NCBI GenBank assembly: GCA_964602445.1
Contig: CAZRQV010000002.1
Span: 124,001 to 188,000 of the forward strand
Length of the DNA: 64,000 nucleotides
From: HGM12587 sp964602445
Lineage (GTDB): Bacteria; Bacillota; Clostridia; Lachnospirales; Lachnospiraceae
Direction of reading: 5' to 3'
In this document: positions 8,849-17,697 of the stretch, piece by piece
Position numbering within the stretch: position 1 is the stretch's first letter
Layout of the letters: the number at the start of each line of letters is the position of its first letter
Notes under the pieces: generated by a model
What the model saw: only the letters and a program-made list of their open reading frames with translations
The model's database searches: none
Told to the model about the DNA's origin: nothing
Made by a program: the position numbers and the translations under genes

Positions 8849-10443
8849 ACAAAAAAAGAAGTGATCTGACAAAAAGAAAAAGAGACCGGGGGCTGCTGAT
8901 TCTGATCTGTATTCTGCAACTGTGCCTGTGTCTGCTTTGGACAGGAAAGAAAACCTATCTGGCACCGGATGAGCTGTTCAGTTATGTTTCAGCAAATAAT
9001 CCGGAGTATATCGGTACTGTTCCGGAACAGACCTGGTTAGATGAAGAATGGTATGTGGATTATGTATCGGCACAGCCGGAACATCGGTTTGAATATGCGA
9101 TTCCCTATCATAATCAGGATCAGGATGTGCATCCGCCGCTGTTTTACCTTTTCTTACATACGGCCAGCTCTCTGATTCCGGATCAGTTTTCCTATTTTAC
9201 CGGAACCGCATTTAATATTCTGTTTTTTATGATCTGTACGGTAGTGCTGTATTTTATGGGAAGAGAAATCTTTGAAAGCAGAAGCTGCGGACTTTTGATC
9301 GCCTTTCTTTTTGGAATCAGCTTTGCCGGACTCAATACGGTAGTTTTTGTAAGAATGTACATGCTGATGACCTTACTGGTATTGCTGCATGCATGGGTTT
9401 ATATCAAATATATGGAACAGGAAAAAATTCCGGCCAAGGGATACGTGTTTCTTGGAATTACATTGACAGCTGGAGTGTTGACCCAGTATTACTTTGTGAT
9501 CATTGCATTCTTCTTTGCTTTATGGTATGGGATCCGCTTTTTACGGGAGAAGGATTTCAAAAAAACAGGAAAATTTGTTGCTGTATTTGCCGTAAGTGCG
9601 GCAGCCAGTATTGCACTTTATCCGACGATGCTTCACCATATCTTCGGTACCAGCAGAGGTGTGGAAGCAAAGAAAAATTTCAGTGCCGCCGGTGGATATC
9701 TGGAAAAGATAAAGGCCATGTGGGGACTTTTAGATTCCCAGCTCTTTACCAATCTGGGAATTCCGGTACTTTTGGCGCTACTCCTTCTGGGAGGACTTAC
9801 AGTAGTTTATAAAAAAAGTCCGGAACGCCGATGGCTCCAAAAGACAGCAGTTCTTCTCTTTGCCTGTGCAGGATATTTTCTGGTAGTGACGAAGATTGCA
9901 CCGTATCAGATTGACCGATATCTGATGCCAATCTATCCGTTGCTGTATGTGATTGCGGCAGGATGGGCAGTAAGCCTTCTGAAAGCGTGGATTCCGAAAA
10001 GAGCAGCGGCAGTGTTATGTATCCTTGGATTTGGCGGTTTGTCATTGATCCATATGGTACATTCTTCGATTCCGTATACCTATGCGAAGGATGGAGTGGT
10101 AACACCAAGACTGGAACTGGCAGAAAGTCATGAGGAAAGCTATGCATTGTATTTCGGAAAAGAAGAGGATCTGTATGACTATTATGAAGCGCTGCAGGTA
10201 CTGAAATATTATCAGGGATTTTATCACATCAGGACGCTGTCGGAACTTTCAGAAGTAAAAGAAGATTTGGCATGTCTGGAAAATGAGAAGAGTGTTCTTG
10301 TATATATCAGTCATGAGATGGATGGGGCAGCAGTCGCAGTGTATCTCAATGAATTGTTTCCGAACAGTGAGTTTCAGATGGATGATCCGGTACAGACAGA
10401 TGAATCATGGGATGTTTATCTGCTGAATCCGGAAAGCAACTGA
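8845..10443 (+). CDS. GT-C fold membrane glycosyltransferase (GT39/ArnT-like)
   Basis: A 532-residue polytopic protein starting at a GTG in a GTGA overlap with capF. After the first helix there is an APDELFSY loop with the acidic pair expected at the GT-C active site, then QDVHPPLFYLFLH, close to the HPPLY signature of the dolichyl-phosphate-mannose transferase/ArnT group (PMT_2). About 10-12 helices are followed by a soluble C-terminal domain. Such enzymes use polyprenyl-phosphate sugars outside the membrane, so it may decorate the finished polymer. It is also the only polytopic candidate for a polymerase here, but the motifs favour a transferase. Confidence 0.75.
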   Translation: MNKKRSDLTKRKRDRGLLILICILQLCLCLLWTGKKTYLAPDELFSYVSANNPEYIGTVPEQTWLDEEWYVDYVSAQPEHRFEYAIPYHNQDQDVHPPLFYLFLHTASSLIPDQFSYFTGTAFNILFFMICTVVLYFMGREIFESRSCGLLIAFLFGISFAGLNTVVFVRMYMLMTLLVLLHAWVYIKYMEQEKIPAKGYVFLGITLTAGVLTQYYFVIIAFFFALWYGIRFLREKDFKKTGKFVAVFAVSAAASIALYPTMLHHIFGTSRGVEAKKNFSAAGGYLEKIKAMWGLLDSQLFTNLGIPVLLALLLLGGLTVVYKKSPERRWLQKTAVLLFACAGYFLVVTKIAPYQIDRYLMPIYPLLYVIAAGWAVSLLKAWIPKRAAAVLCILGFGGLSLIHMVHSSIPYTYAKDGVVTPRLELAESHEESYALYFGKEEDLYDYYEALQVLKYYQGFYHIRTLSELSEVKEDLACLENEKSVLVYISHEMDGAAVAVYLNELFPNSEFQMDDPVQTDESWDVYLLNPESN

Positions 10444-10457
10444 TTGAAGGAGCGTTT

Positions 10458-12056
10458 ATGTATAAAAAATGTATCGCAGGAGCCAGTATCCTACTGCTCC
10501 TGCTGGTTCTTTTCTTCACAGCAGGTTTGCAGAAAATCAAATTTGCACTGTTGAATCCGGTTTCTTCCGTCCTGTCAGAAGAAATCTGGAATGGTAAAGT
10601 GAGAGCAGAACGGTTTGCTTTGGGCGGTCTTTTCTGCAATGGAGTTTTGCTGGCAGAAGATTCTGTGGAAAAGACGTTTTATGTGCCGGTGGATATGGAA
10701 AATGAAACCTGGGAAAAAATGGAATTTACGGTGGAAGCTCCGGGATATGAACTCCTTTTTTCAGAAGATTTTACAGAGTATGATAAGCAGCAGGTGATCA
10801 GGGAAGGCTGGGATATTGAATTTCTGATTTATAATGATACAGAATTTTCTACCTATCATCTGGTATTTACCGGCTTGCCGGTCATTTCTCTATCCACAGT
10901 GGAAGGTTTGGAAAATCAGAAAGAAATCGCAGGAAATGCAGTATTTTATGATACCAATTTTACTTCTCAGGGCATTCAGACCTCCGCATATGAAGGACAT
11001 GTCCGCGGAAATACCAGTACGCTGTATCCGAAAAAGGGATATAAGCTGAATCTGAAAAAGCAGTATGCAGACGGAAGTATCCGGAAAAATAAATTGTCAC
11101 TGTTTGGAATGCGGGAAGATGATGACTGGATCTTATATGCTATTTATAACGATGAGTCAAAGCTTCGTGAAAAATTAAGCCTGGAACTTTGGGATGCGTT
11201 TGGTTCCAAAGAAATTTCAGCAGGAGCTGTTTATAACAGTGCCATGACTTACGTGGAAGTGCTTGTGGACAATGCTTATTATGGCTTGTATGGATTAAAA
11301 GAACCGATCGATGCAAAACAGCTGAAATTAAAAGAATCAGATTATCTGTATAAAAGAGAGGATCACGGAGATTTTTCCGAAGAAACATTTTTGCAGGCAA
11401 AAGATCCGTTAGAACATGTGCTGGGATTTGAGATTAAATCCGGTGTGTCGGATGAAGATGTATGGCTTCCTATGGCAGCATTTTCAGCAGTTCAGACCGC
11501 TTCAGATGAAGTATTTAAAGAAACGGCAGGGACATGCATGGATACCGACAATGCCATGCGCCTATGGCTGTACATTCAGGTTGTAGCCGGATATGATCAG
11601 TGGAAGAAAAATGAATTTTATATCGCAAGAAAACAGGGAGACGGATATTATTTTACATTTGCACCGTGGGATCTGGATCTGACCTGGGGAAATCGTTCTG
11701 ACTCCAATGCAGATACCTGGTATACGGCGTATGACGATTCCCTGATCGAAAAGTATTATTACTGGGAAACCGGGGATCGTCTGGTCAGACTGAATGTGGA
11801 CAATGCAGAAGCAAAGGTACAGAAGCTTTACAAGGAATTGCGTCAGAATGTCCTTTCCGATGATGCCTTAGAACAAAGGATCATGGAAATCGACCATGTC
11901 CTTCGGGATTCCGGTGCATATGAGCGGGAACGGGTACGCTGGCCGGAAAGTGCACTGGCAGAGGATCCGCAGATTGTATTAAATTTTGCAAAAGAACGTA
12001 TGAATTATCTGGACACTGCTTTGTATGATCTGAAGCAGTTTATGGTTCTGGATTAA
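10458..12056 (+). CDS. CotH-family atypical kinase, membrane-anchored
   Basis: A 532-residue CotH protein with an N-terminal signal anchor (7-25) and an exported catalytic part. Family marks: HVRGNTS at 181-187 followed by PKKGYKLNL, DDWILYAIYND (222-232), and the metal-binding APWDLDLTWGN (402-412). CotH of Bacillus is a protein kinase acting on spore coat proteins; here it sits in a polysaccharide operon, so a secreted or wall substrate is more likely (inference). GAAGGAG lies just before the chosen ATG; an upstream in-frame ATG at 10407 overlaps the previous gene. Closely similar to the CotH at 37921. Confidence 0.82.
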   Translation: MYKKCIAGASILLLLLVLFFTAGLQKIKFALLNPVSSVLSEEIWNGKVRAERFALGGLFCNGVLLAEDSVEKTFYVPVDMENETWEKMEFTVEAPGYELLFSEDFTEYDKQQVIREGWDIEFLIYNDTEFSTYHLVFTGLPVISLSTVEGLENQKEIAGNAVFYDTNFTSQGIQTSAYEGHVRGNTSTLYPKKGYKLNLKKQYADGSIRKNKLSLFGMREDDDWILYAIYNDESKLREKLSLELWDAFGSKEISAGAVYNSAMTYVEVLVDNAYYGLYGLKEPIDAKQLKLKESDYLYKREDHGDFSEETFLQAKDPLEHVLGFEIKSGVSDEDVWLPMAAFSAVQTASDEVFKETAGTCMDTDNAMRLWLYIQVVAGYDQWKKNEFYIARKQGDGYYFTFAPWDLDLTWGNRSDSNADTWYTAYDDSLIEKYYYWETGDRLVRLNVDNAEAKVQKLYKELRQNVLSDDALEQRIMEIDHVLRDSGAYERERVRWPESALAEDPQIVLNFAKERMNYLDTALYDLKQFMVLD

Positions 12057-12085
12057 ATAATGGCCGAAAGAAAAAGGAGATCTCC

Positions 12086-13621
12086 GTGAATACAAAAAGG
12101 ATTGGTATGAAAAAAATTCTCATATTGCTGAGCGGAATTTTGTTTCTGCTGCTGGTCTGCCATAAAGTAAAGCAGGAATCCGGAAGCTGCATGGGGATTC
12201 CGGTGCTTTCCGAAACCGTGCTGGAAGAAATGCTGAAGCAGGAAGTGGTTCTGGATTCTCCGGTGGAGATGCAGGGACAGGCAGTTCCCTATGCAAAAGA
12301 ATCAAGAACATTATATATCCCGTGCAGTACGCAGGGAATAAAACATTATCATCAGTTAAAAGGAACGTTAAAGAGCAGCCAGCCGGAATATCAGCTTTAT
12401 TTTTTATGGGAAGAAGGGTTTGAAACATTTTCGGAAGCAGTCCGCAGCGGTTGCAAATTTACATTGTATGCCGTAAATGATGCAGGAGAATACAGCTCTT
12501 ATGGGGTGTTCTTTACAACCATTCCTGTATTGGAAATGCATGGAAAATGTATAGAGATCGATGAAAGAGAACGGGAAGTGTACGAAGGAGATCTGACGTT
12601 TTGGGAACAGACTTCTAACGGTCAGGTTATGGCACAGACCAGCCGGATCCGGTGGCATGTCCGTGGTTACAGTTCCATGAGTTTTCAGAAAAAATCATTG
12701 CGTTTATCTCTGAAAAAGAAAAACGGAGAAAAACAGAATTTATCACTGGCAGGACTTTCCTCTGATGATGATTATATTTTAAATCCGATGTGGTTTGACG
12801 ATGTAAAAGTGCGGGAAAAACTTGCCATAGATCTGTGGAACGAGATTGCAGCGGAAAAATCCAGTACTCTGAAAATGTCCGGAGGGGAATACTGTGAAGT
12901 GATCATCAACGGAAAATACGAAGGGCTCAGACTGCTGCAGAATAAGATCGAAAAGAAATATTTAAAACTCGGGGCAGAGGATCTGTTGCTGAAAGGGAAG
13001 AATGTCAATCCAAGTGAAGGACGTAAGCTGGAAGAAGCTTATGAAGTGATCTATGGAGAAAACGAGCAGAAAACGCTGGAAACAATGGAAGGATTCTTTA
13101 CCGAAACCGATTTTTCCATGCTGGATCTGGAAAACTGGATCGACATACAGCTGCTGATCCTTTTGGGAAATATGAAGGATAACCTGAATTATAAAAATAT
13201 TTATTACGTACTGCAGAAGGAAGGCGGAAAAGAGACACTTCGCCTGATTCCGTGGGATACAGATATGTCGTTCGGTGTTTACTGGCAGGATGGCAGCGGA
13301 TTTCAATATTTGCCGGAAAGTGTGAAGATCATAGAATACCGCATGGAATATGATGCATTAAAAGAACAGTATCCGGAACTGGAACTCCGGATGGCAGAAC
13401 GCTGGCAGCAGCTGAGAAGTACCGTTTTTTCCAAAGAAAACATGTTTGGAAAAATCGATGCATATCGGGGGAAAATTGGAGAAAGTGCATCGGAAACCAG
13501 AGATTTTTATGTCCTTGGCTGGCATGCCTGGGGAGAACAGGATACGGTGGAGCAGCTGAAATCGTATATTGAACAGCGTCTTCAGATTTTGGATGAACAT
13601 TTTGGAACGATGCAAAAATAA
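12086..13621 (+). CDS. CotH-family protein, divergent copy
   Basis: A 511-residue second CotH protein starting at a GTG 5 bases after AAGGAGA. It has a signal anchor (about 8-26), HVRGYSSMSFQKKS in place of the usual RGNTS-YPKKGY, DDDYILNPMWFDD, an EVIINGKYEGL motif and LIPWDTDMSFGVYW as the metal site. Residues of the metal motif are kept, so it may be active, but it is clearly diverged from the copy before it. It is the last gene of this operon, directly followed by a strong terminator. Its target is unknown. Confidence 0.8.
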   Translation: MNTKRIGMKKILILLSGILFLLLVCHKVKQESGSCMGIPVLSETVLEEMLKQEVVLDSPVEMQGQAVPYAKESRTLYIPCSTQGIKHYHQLKGTLKSSQPEYQLYFLWEEGFETFSEAVRSGCKFTLYAVNDAGEYSSYGVFFTTIPVLEMHGKCIEIDEREREVYEGDLTFWEQTSNGQVMAQTSRIRWHVRGYSSMSFQKKSLRLSLKKKNGEKQNLSLAGLSSDDDYILNPMWFDDVKVREKLAIDLWNEIAAEKSSTLKMSGGEYCEVIINGKYEGLRLLQNKIEKKYLKLGAEDLLLKGKNVNPSEGRKLEEAYEVIYGENEQKTLETMEGFFTETDFSMLDLENWIDIQLLILLGNMKDNLNYKNIYYVLQKEGGKETLRLIPWDTDMSFGVYWQDGSGFQYLPESVKIIEYRMEYDALKEQYPELELRMAERWQQLRSTVFSKENMFGKIDAYRGKIGESASETRDFYVLGWHAWGEQDTVEQLKSYIEQRLQILDEHFGTMQK

Positions 13622-13629
13622 TCAAAAAA

Positions 13630-13680
13630 AGCACACAGTGGAGAAAACGAGAACGGGTTTTCTCCACTGTGTGCTTTTTG
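13630..13680. terminator. Two-way rho-independent terminator
   Basis: A perfect 18-bp inverted repeat (13630-13647 and 13658-13675, core GCACACAGTGGAGAAAA) with a 10-base loop. It is flanked by a T run on the plus strand and an A run on the other side, so it can stop transcription from both directions. It separates the plus-strand operon ending at 13621 from the minus-strand gene ending at 13771. Confidence 0.93.
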
Positions 13681-13718
13681 AATAAATAAAATTTCCTCGT
13701 ATGAACCAAAAAGCTTTT

Positions 13719-13753
13719 TGTCAGGATCTTTGTTTCATCAGAAAATCCTGACA
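13719..13753 (-). terminator. Hairpin after the minus-strand glycosyltransferase
   Basis: TGTCAGGAT at 13719-13727 pairs with ATCCTGACA at 13745-13753. Read on the minus strand it follows the gene ending at 13771 and is followed by AAAAAGCTTTTT. It is a plausible first terminator for that gene, with the two-way terminator as backup. Confidence 0.55.
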
Positions 13754-13770
13754 GAAGCTCCCAAGATTGA

Positions 13771-14526
13771 TCAGTGGTATTTGAGAATGCCGTGTACTGC
13801 GTAGCTGCAAAAGCACAGCAAAGATTTCAGCATTCCAAATCCCATATAGCGGTATGCTTTGAAGGTCATTTTTGCTGATTTTAATTTGCTGCCGGATTTT
13901 CCGGTAGCGCTTAAACGGTAATTTAACAGTGGCTCATTGATACCGCAGGCACGCTTATATTTTTTCAGGATTTTCAGCCACATAATATAGTCTTCATGAC
14001 TGTCTTCGTGTTCCATTGGAAATTCAGAAGCCACTTCTTTTAATACGAGGACAGAAGAACAGTTGATGCAGTTGTGTTTTAAAAGTGTCAGATAGCTGAT
14101 CCTGGATGGTACGGGGATGATCTTGTTCATGGAACTGCCGTCAGGATGAACCAGCAGTCTTGCAGTACTGCATAAGACAGCATGTTCTTTTTCCATCAGT
14201 GCCAGCTGTTTTTTTAATTTTTCCGGTTCCCACCAGTCATCGGCATCGAGAAATGCAATGTACTTTCCACGAGCCAGCGTGATACCTTTATTACGGCTGT
14301 AAGCTGCCCCATGTTTCTGTGTGTTTTTTACATATCTGATTCTGGAATCAGAAGTATACCGTTCCAGAACTTTTTCGGTAGAATCAGTAGAACAGTCATT
14401 GATCACGATGATTTCCAAAGGAATCTGCTGGCATAATGCAGAATCAATGGACTGGCAGATATAAGCGGCGCCATTATGCACCGGAGTAATGACAGATACT
14501 AAAATGTCTGATGATTCGTTTGGCAT
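13771..14526 (-). CDS. Family 2 glycosyltransferase (lone, minus strand)
   Basis: A 251-residue GT2 enzyme. It begins VSVITPVHNGAAYICQSI, with INDCSTDST at the nucleotide site and FLDADDWWEPEKL as the DxD motif. The start at 14526 is set by GGAGG (minus strand, 14535-14539), 8 bases upstream; longer in-frame starts lie before this site. It is the only minus-strand gene in the first 32 kb, has its own promoter and terminators, and lies back to back with the teichoic-acid-like operon, so it may be separately regulated. Confidence 0.85.
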   Translation of the reverse strand: MPNESSDILVSVITPVHNGAAYICQSIDSALCQQIPLEIIVINDCSTDSTEKVLERYTSDSRIRYVKNTQKHGAAYSRNKGITLARGKYIAFLDADDWWEPEKLKKQLALMEKEHAVLCSTARLLVHPDGSSMNKIIPVPSRISYLTLLKHNCINCSSVLVLKEVASEFPMEHEDSHEDYIMWLKILKKYKRACGINEPLLNYRLSATGKSGSKLKSAKMTFKAYRYMGFGMLKSLLCFCSYAVHGILKYH

Positions 14527-14551
14527 TGCGTTTTCCTCCAAAATATACATA

Positions 14552-14580
14552 AGCATAACACGTTTTTTACGGTTTCGCAA
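14552..14580 (-). promoter_or_regulatory. Sigma-A-type promoter for the minus-strand glycosyltransferase
   Basis: On the minus strand, TTGCGA (14575-14580) and TATGCT (14552-14557) are spaced by exactly 17 bases, upstream of the GGAGG and ATG of the gene starting at 14526. It is back to back with the plus-strand promoter at 14596. Confidence 0.6.
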
Positions 14581-14595
14581 GGAAGGCAGTTAGAA

Positions 14596-14624
14596 TAGAC
14601 AGTGAGAAAGAAATTTGCTATACT
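14596..14624 (+). promoter_or_regulatory. Sigma-A-type promoter for the teichoic-acid-like operon
   Basis: TAGACA (14596-14601) and TATACT (14619-14624) are separated by 17 bases and stand about 66 bases before the first gene of the 14.7-22.5 kb unit. Together with the terminator at 13630 this defines a new transcription start. Confidence 0.7.
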
Positions 14625-14689
14625 AAAGAACAATATAGTGGTTTTTTATGCCTGTTTGCAAGGTGGAATGAATAGAAAAGAGGAATCTT

Positions 14690-15799
14690 ATGTTTGCACT
14701 GAAACAGTTTTTGAAGATGATTTTACAGCATATGATCTTACCGTTGGTATATGATTTTTGGAGGATCGTTTATTTTGGAAAAGAAAAACATCTGATCATT
14801 TTTGCAGATGCCCATCATGAAACAATGCCGTACAGTATGCAGAAGGTTTATGAGGAACTGAAAAGAAGAGGCTGTGATGTTTTGGAAGAGATCCATGATG
14901 ATAAAAAAGTGTCTCAGCTAACTTCATTTTTGATGGCAGTTCGGTTTATGAGAGTTTACGCACAAGCAAAAGTGGTATTTATCTGTGATAATTTCTTTCC
15001 GGTAGTTTCCTGCAGAAAAAGCAAAAAGACCAAAGTGGTGCAGCTGTGGCATTCCTGTGGTCTGCTGAAAAAAATGGGGTATGATACCGGAGAAGATATT
15101 CCGAAGTACTATATAGGAAATGTTTATAAAAATTATGATCTGGTAACGGTCAGTGCGCCTGCAGTAGAAGCACCGCTGACCAGTGCCATGCATCAGAAAC
15201 CGGGTGTGGTAAGAGCGCTGGGAGTGAGCCGTACAGATACCTACTTTGATCAGGAATGGATTCAGAAGTGCAAAGGGCAGTTTTATGAAACTTATCCGGA
15301 AGCAGAAGGGAAAAAGATAGTTCTCTGGGCACCTACCTTCCGTGGAAATGCGGGAAATCCTTACCAGGAAGGAACAGAAGCGGTGCTTCGGCTGGAAAAA
15401 GAACTGGGAGAGCAGTATTTTGTGATCCGGAAAGTTCATCCGTATGTGGAAGCAAGGGAGCATCTGTCCAATTGTGTGATTCCGACAGAGCAGCTGCTGC
15501 CGGTAACGGATCTGATGATCACGGACTATTCTTCTGTATTATTTGATTACCTGTTTTTCAAAAGACCGTATGTGCTGTTTGCACCGGATCTGGAAACCTA
15601 TTTGGAAAAGCGGGGATTTTATGTGGAATATGACAGTTTATCTCCTTATGTAGTTACTGCGGGAGAACAGTTAAAAGAAACCGTTCAGAAAGCGATCGAA
15701 AGCAGAGAGCAAAGCTGGATTCAGGATCAGTATGATCTGCATATTTCTGCCTGCGACGGTCAGGTAACAGAGCGGATCCTGAAATGGCTGGGATTTTAA
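14690..15799 (+). CDS. CDP-alditol glycerophosphotransferase-family enzyme (TagB/TagF-like)
   Basis: A 369-residue member of the teichoic acid polymerase family, which transfers glycerol- or ribitol-phosphate from the CDP form to a lipid-linked acceptor at the inner membrane face. Motifs: KVVQLWHSCGLLKKMG, WAPTFRGN, VIRKVHPYV, and MITDYSSVLFDYLFFKRP, giving the expected catalytic histidines and the TDYSS donor loop. Its size is that of a TagB-like primase or short polymerase. First gene after the promoter at 14596. The short N-terminal region is hydrophobic and may anchor it. Confidence 0.85.
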   Translation: MFALKQFLKMILQHMILPLVYDFWRIVYFGKEKHLIIFADAHHETMPYSMQKVYEELKRRGCDVLEEIHDDKKVSQLTSFLMAVRFMRVYAQAKVVFICDNFFPVVSCRKSKKTKVVQLWHSCGLLKKMGYDTGEDIPKYYIGNVYKNYDLVTVSAPAVEAPLTSAMHQKPGVVRALGVSRTDTYFDQEWIQKCKGQFYETYPEAEGKKIVLWAPTFRGNAGNPYQEGTEAVLRLEKELGEQYFVIRKVHPYVEAREHLSNCVIPTEQLLPVTDLMITDYSSVLFDYLFFKRPYVLFAPDLETYLEKRGFYVEYDSLSPYVVTAGEQLKETVQKAIESREQSWIQDQYDLHISACDGQVTERILKWLGF

Positions 15800-15837
15800 G
15801 TTCAAAGTCTGACAGCAGAAGAAAATGGAGGATAAAG

Positions 15838-16632
15838 ATGAACATAGCAGTTGTTTTTGCCGGGGGAAGCGGTGTACGAATGGGTGCAGGGGTACCGAAG
15901 CAGTTTTTGGAAATTGACGGAAAACCGATTCTGATCCATACGCTTCGGATGTTTGAAATGCATCATGAAATCGATAAAATCTATCTGGCAGTGCTGGAAG
16001 AATATATCCCTTATGTCAGAGCACTGGCATCAGAATTTCATATTACCAAATTAAAAGGGGTTGTCAGCGGCGGAAATTCAGCCATGGATTCGGTGTACAA
16101 TGCATTAAAATGTGCAGATCAGGAAAATCCGGAAGATGCTATTGTGCTGATCCACGACGGGGTACGTCCTTTCGTAGCCTATGACGTGATCTCACAGAAT
16201 ATTGCAGCGGTGAAGCAGTACGGAAGTGCCATTACTTCTAATTTATGTTATGAAACGGTTCTGATCAGCAAAGATGGCGGAAAAACGGTAGATACCATTC
16301 CGGCAAGAAAAGAGTGTTATACGGCTCAGGCACCTCAGAGTTTTTATCTGAATGAAATTTTAGAAGCACATCAGAAAATTCGGAAAACAAACCCGGAATA
16401 TACAGACATTGTAGATTCCTGTACGTTAATGAAAGCCCATGGAAAAGAACCGCATCTGGTAGAAGGAAATCGTGGAAATATCAAAGTCACGACCCCGATT
16501 GATGTGTATATGTTCCGGGCATTGCTGAATTATCAGGAAAATGAACAGGCCTTTGGATTTGGTCTGACTGATAAAATGCGTTCGAAGATCAATTATTATA
16601 AGAGAAATGAAGGAATGACAGATGAATCATAA
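15838..16632 (+). CDS. IspD/TarI-type cytidylyltransferase (CDP-alditol synthesis)
   Basis: A 264-residue nucleotidyltransferase making a CDP sugar alcohol from CTP. It starts AVVFAGGSGVRMGAGVPKQFLEIDGKPI (the G-G-x-G-x-R-M and PKQF motifs), with IHDGVRPFV and KVTTPIDVYMFR at the end. IspD has the same fold, but the following SDR gene and flanking TagF-like enzymes make ribitol-, arabinitol- or mannitol-phosphate the likely substrate. Start chosen at the ATG 6 bases after GGAGG (15827-15831); an earlier in-frame ATG overlaps the previous gene. Confidence 0.82.
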   Translation: MNIAVVFAGGSGVRMGAGVPKQFLEIDGKPILIHTLRMFEMHHEIDKIYLAVLEEYIPYVRALASEFHITKLKGVVSGGNSAMDSVYNALKCADQENPEDAIVLIHDGVRPFVAYDVISQNIAAVKQYGSAITSNLCYETVLISKDGGKTVDTIPARKECYTAQAPQSFYLNEILEAHQKIRKTNPEYTDIVDSCTLMKAHGKEPHLVEGNRGNIKVTTPIDVYMFRALLNYQENEQAFGFGLTDKMRSKINYYKRNEGMTDES

Positions 16633-17680
16633 AAGGATCAATCCGGTACAGAAAGAAGATATCCGCAGTGTGGTACATTCTTCCTGGATTCCATGGGAAA
16701 GATTGAAAAAGAAAACCATTGCAGTCACAGGTGCATCCGGTCTGATCGGAAGAACTCTGATCGATACACTTTTGGAAGCAGATCAAACTTACAATCTGGG
16801 ATGCCGGGTGCTTGCGTTTGTAAGAAATCAGAAAAAAGCAGAAGAACTTTTCGGAAATGAGAAGAATTTTCAGATCATAGTACAGGATGTCATGGATCCG
16901 GTGCCGACAGAAGTCTGTGCAGATTTTCTGGTACATGCGGCCAGCATTACCACTTCCAGAGTGATGGTAGAACAGCCGGTGGAAACAATCATGACAACGG
17001 TAGAAGGAACCCATCGGATGCTGGAATTTGCCTCCCGGTGTCAAATGGAGGGTGTGGTATATCTGTCCTCGATGGAAGCATACGGTATGGTTACTTCAGA
17101 ACAGGGCGGATTGAAAGAAAAAGATTTGGGACGAATCGATCTGACCAATGTCCGCAATGGATATGCGGAAGGGAAACGTCTGGCGGAGTGTCTGTGTGCC
17201 TCCTATGCAAAAGAATATGGAGTGCATGTCAGAGCAGCGAGACTGGCACAGACCTTTGGAGCAGGGATTTCCAAAGAAGAAAACAGAGTGTTTGCCCAGT
17301 TTGCAAGAAGTATTTTGAACGGGGAAGATATTGTACTCCATACCAAAGGAGAAAAATCAAACTGCTATTGTTATCTTAGTGATGCAGTTTCTGCAATTCT
17401 GCTTCTTTTGTTCTGCGGAGAGGACGGTCAGTCTTACAATGTAGCAAATATGGAAACATTCTGCAGCATTCGTGGTCTTGCAGAAACATTCTTGAAGTTT
17501 GATACCACAGGAAACTGCAGCCTGCGGATTGAAATTCCGGAAGACAGTGCATCACTTGGATATGCACCGGATACGATCCTGCGGTTAAATTCCGAACGAT
17601 TAATGCAGCTTGGCTGGAAACCGGAGAAAAATCTGGAAGAGATGGCCGAAAGACTGTTAAAAAGTTTAGGGCAGGAATAG
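16622..17680 (+). CDS. Extended SDR reductase/epimerase paired with the cytidylyltransferase
   Basis: A 352-residue NAD(P)-dependent epimerase/dehydratase-fold enzyme. TGASGLIGRTLI is the cofactor loop, LVHAASITT follows, and SSMEAYG with Y-A-E-G-K gives the Ser-Tyr-x3-Lys active site. It overlaps the TarI-like gene by 11 bases. In several CDP-alditol pathways the cytidylyltransferase is paired or fused with an SDR that reduces the keto-sugar phosphate, so I infer that role; the zinc-type TarJ reductase is absent. Which alditol is formed (ribitol, arabinitol, mannitol) cannot be told. Confidence 0.7.
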   Translation: MNHKRINPVQKEDIRSVVHSSWIPWERLKKKTIAVTGASGLIGRTLIDTLLEADQTYNLGCRVLAFVRNQKKAEELFGNEKNFQIIVQDVMDPVPTEVCADFLVHAASITTSRVMVEQPVETIMTTVEGTHRMLEFASRCQMEGVVYLSSMEAYGMVTSEQGGLKEKDLGRIDLTNVRNGYAEGKRLAECLCASYAKEYGVHVRAARLAQTFGAGISKEENRVFAQFARSILNGEDIVLHTKGEKSNCYCYLSDAVSAILLLLFCGEDGQSYNVANMETFCSIRGLAETFLKFDTTGNCSLRIEIPEDSASLGYAPDTILRLNSERLMQLGWKPEKNLEEMAERLLKSLGQE

Positions 17681-17697
17681 AAAGAGGCAGAAAATTC

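Noticed and set aside
8845..10443. Wzy polymerase
   Set aside because: HPPL and APDE motifs and the soluble C-terminal domain fit a GT-C transferase better; Wzy has no such motifs.
10458..13621. Sporulation locus because of CotH
   Set aside because: No other spore gene is nearby; all neighbours are polysaccharide genes.
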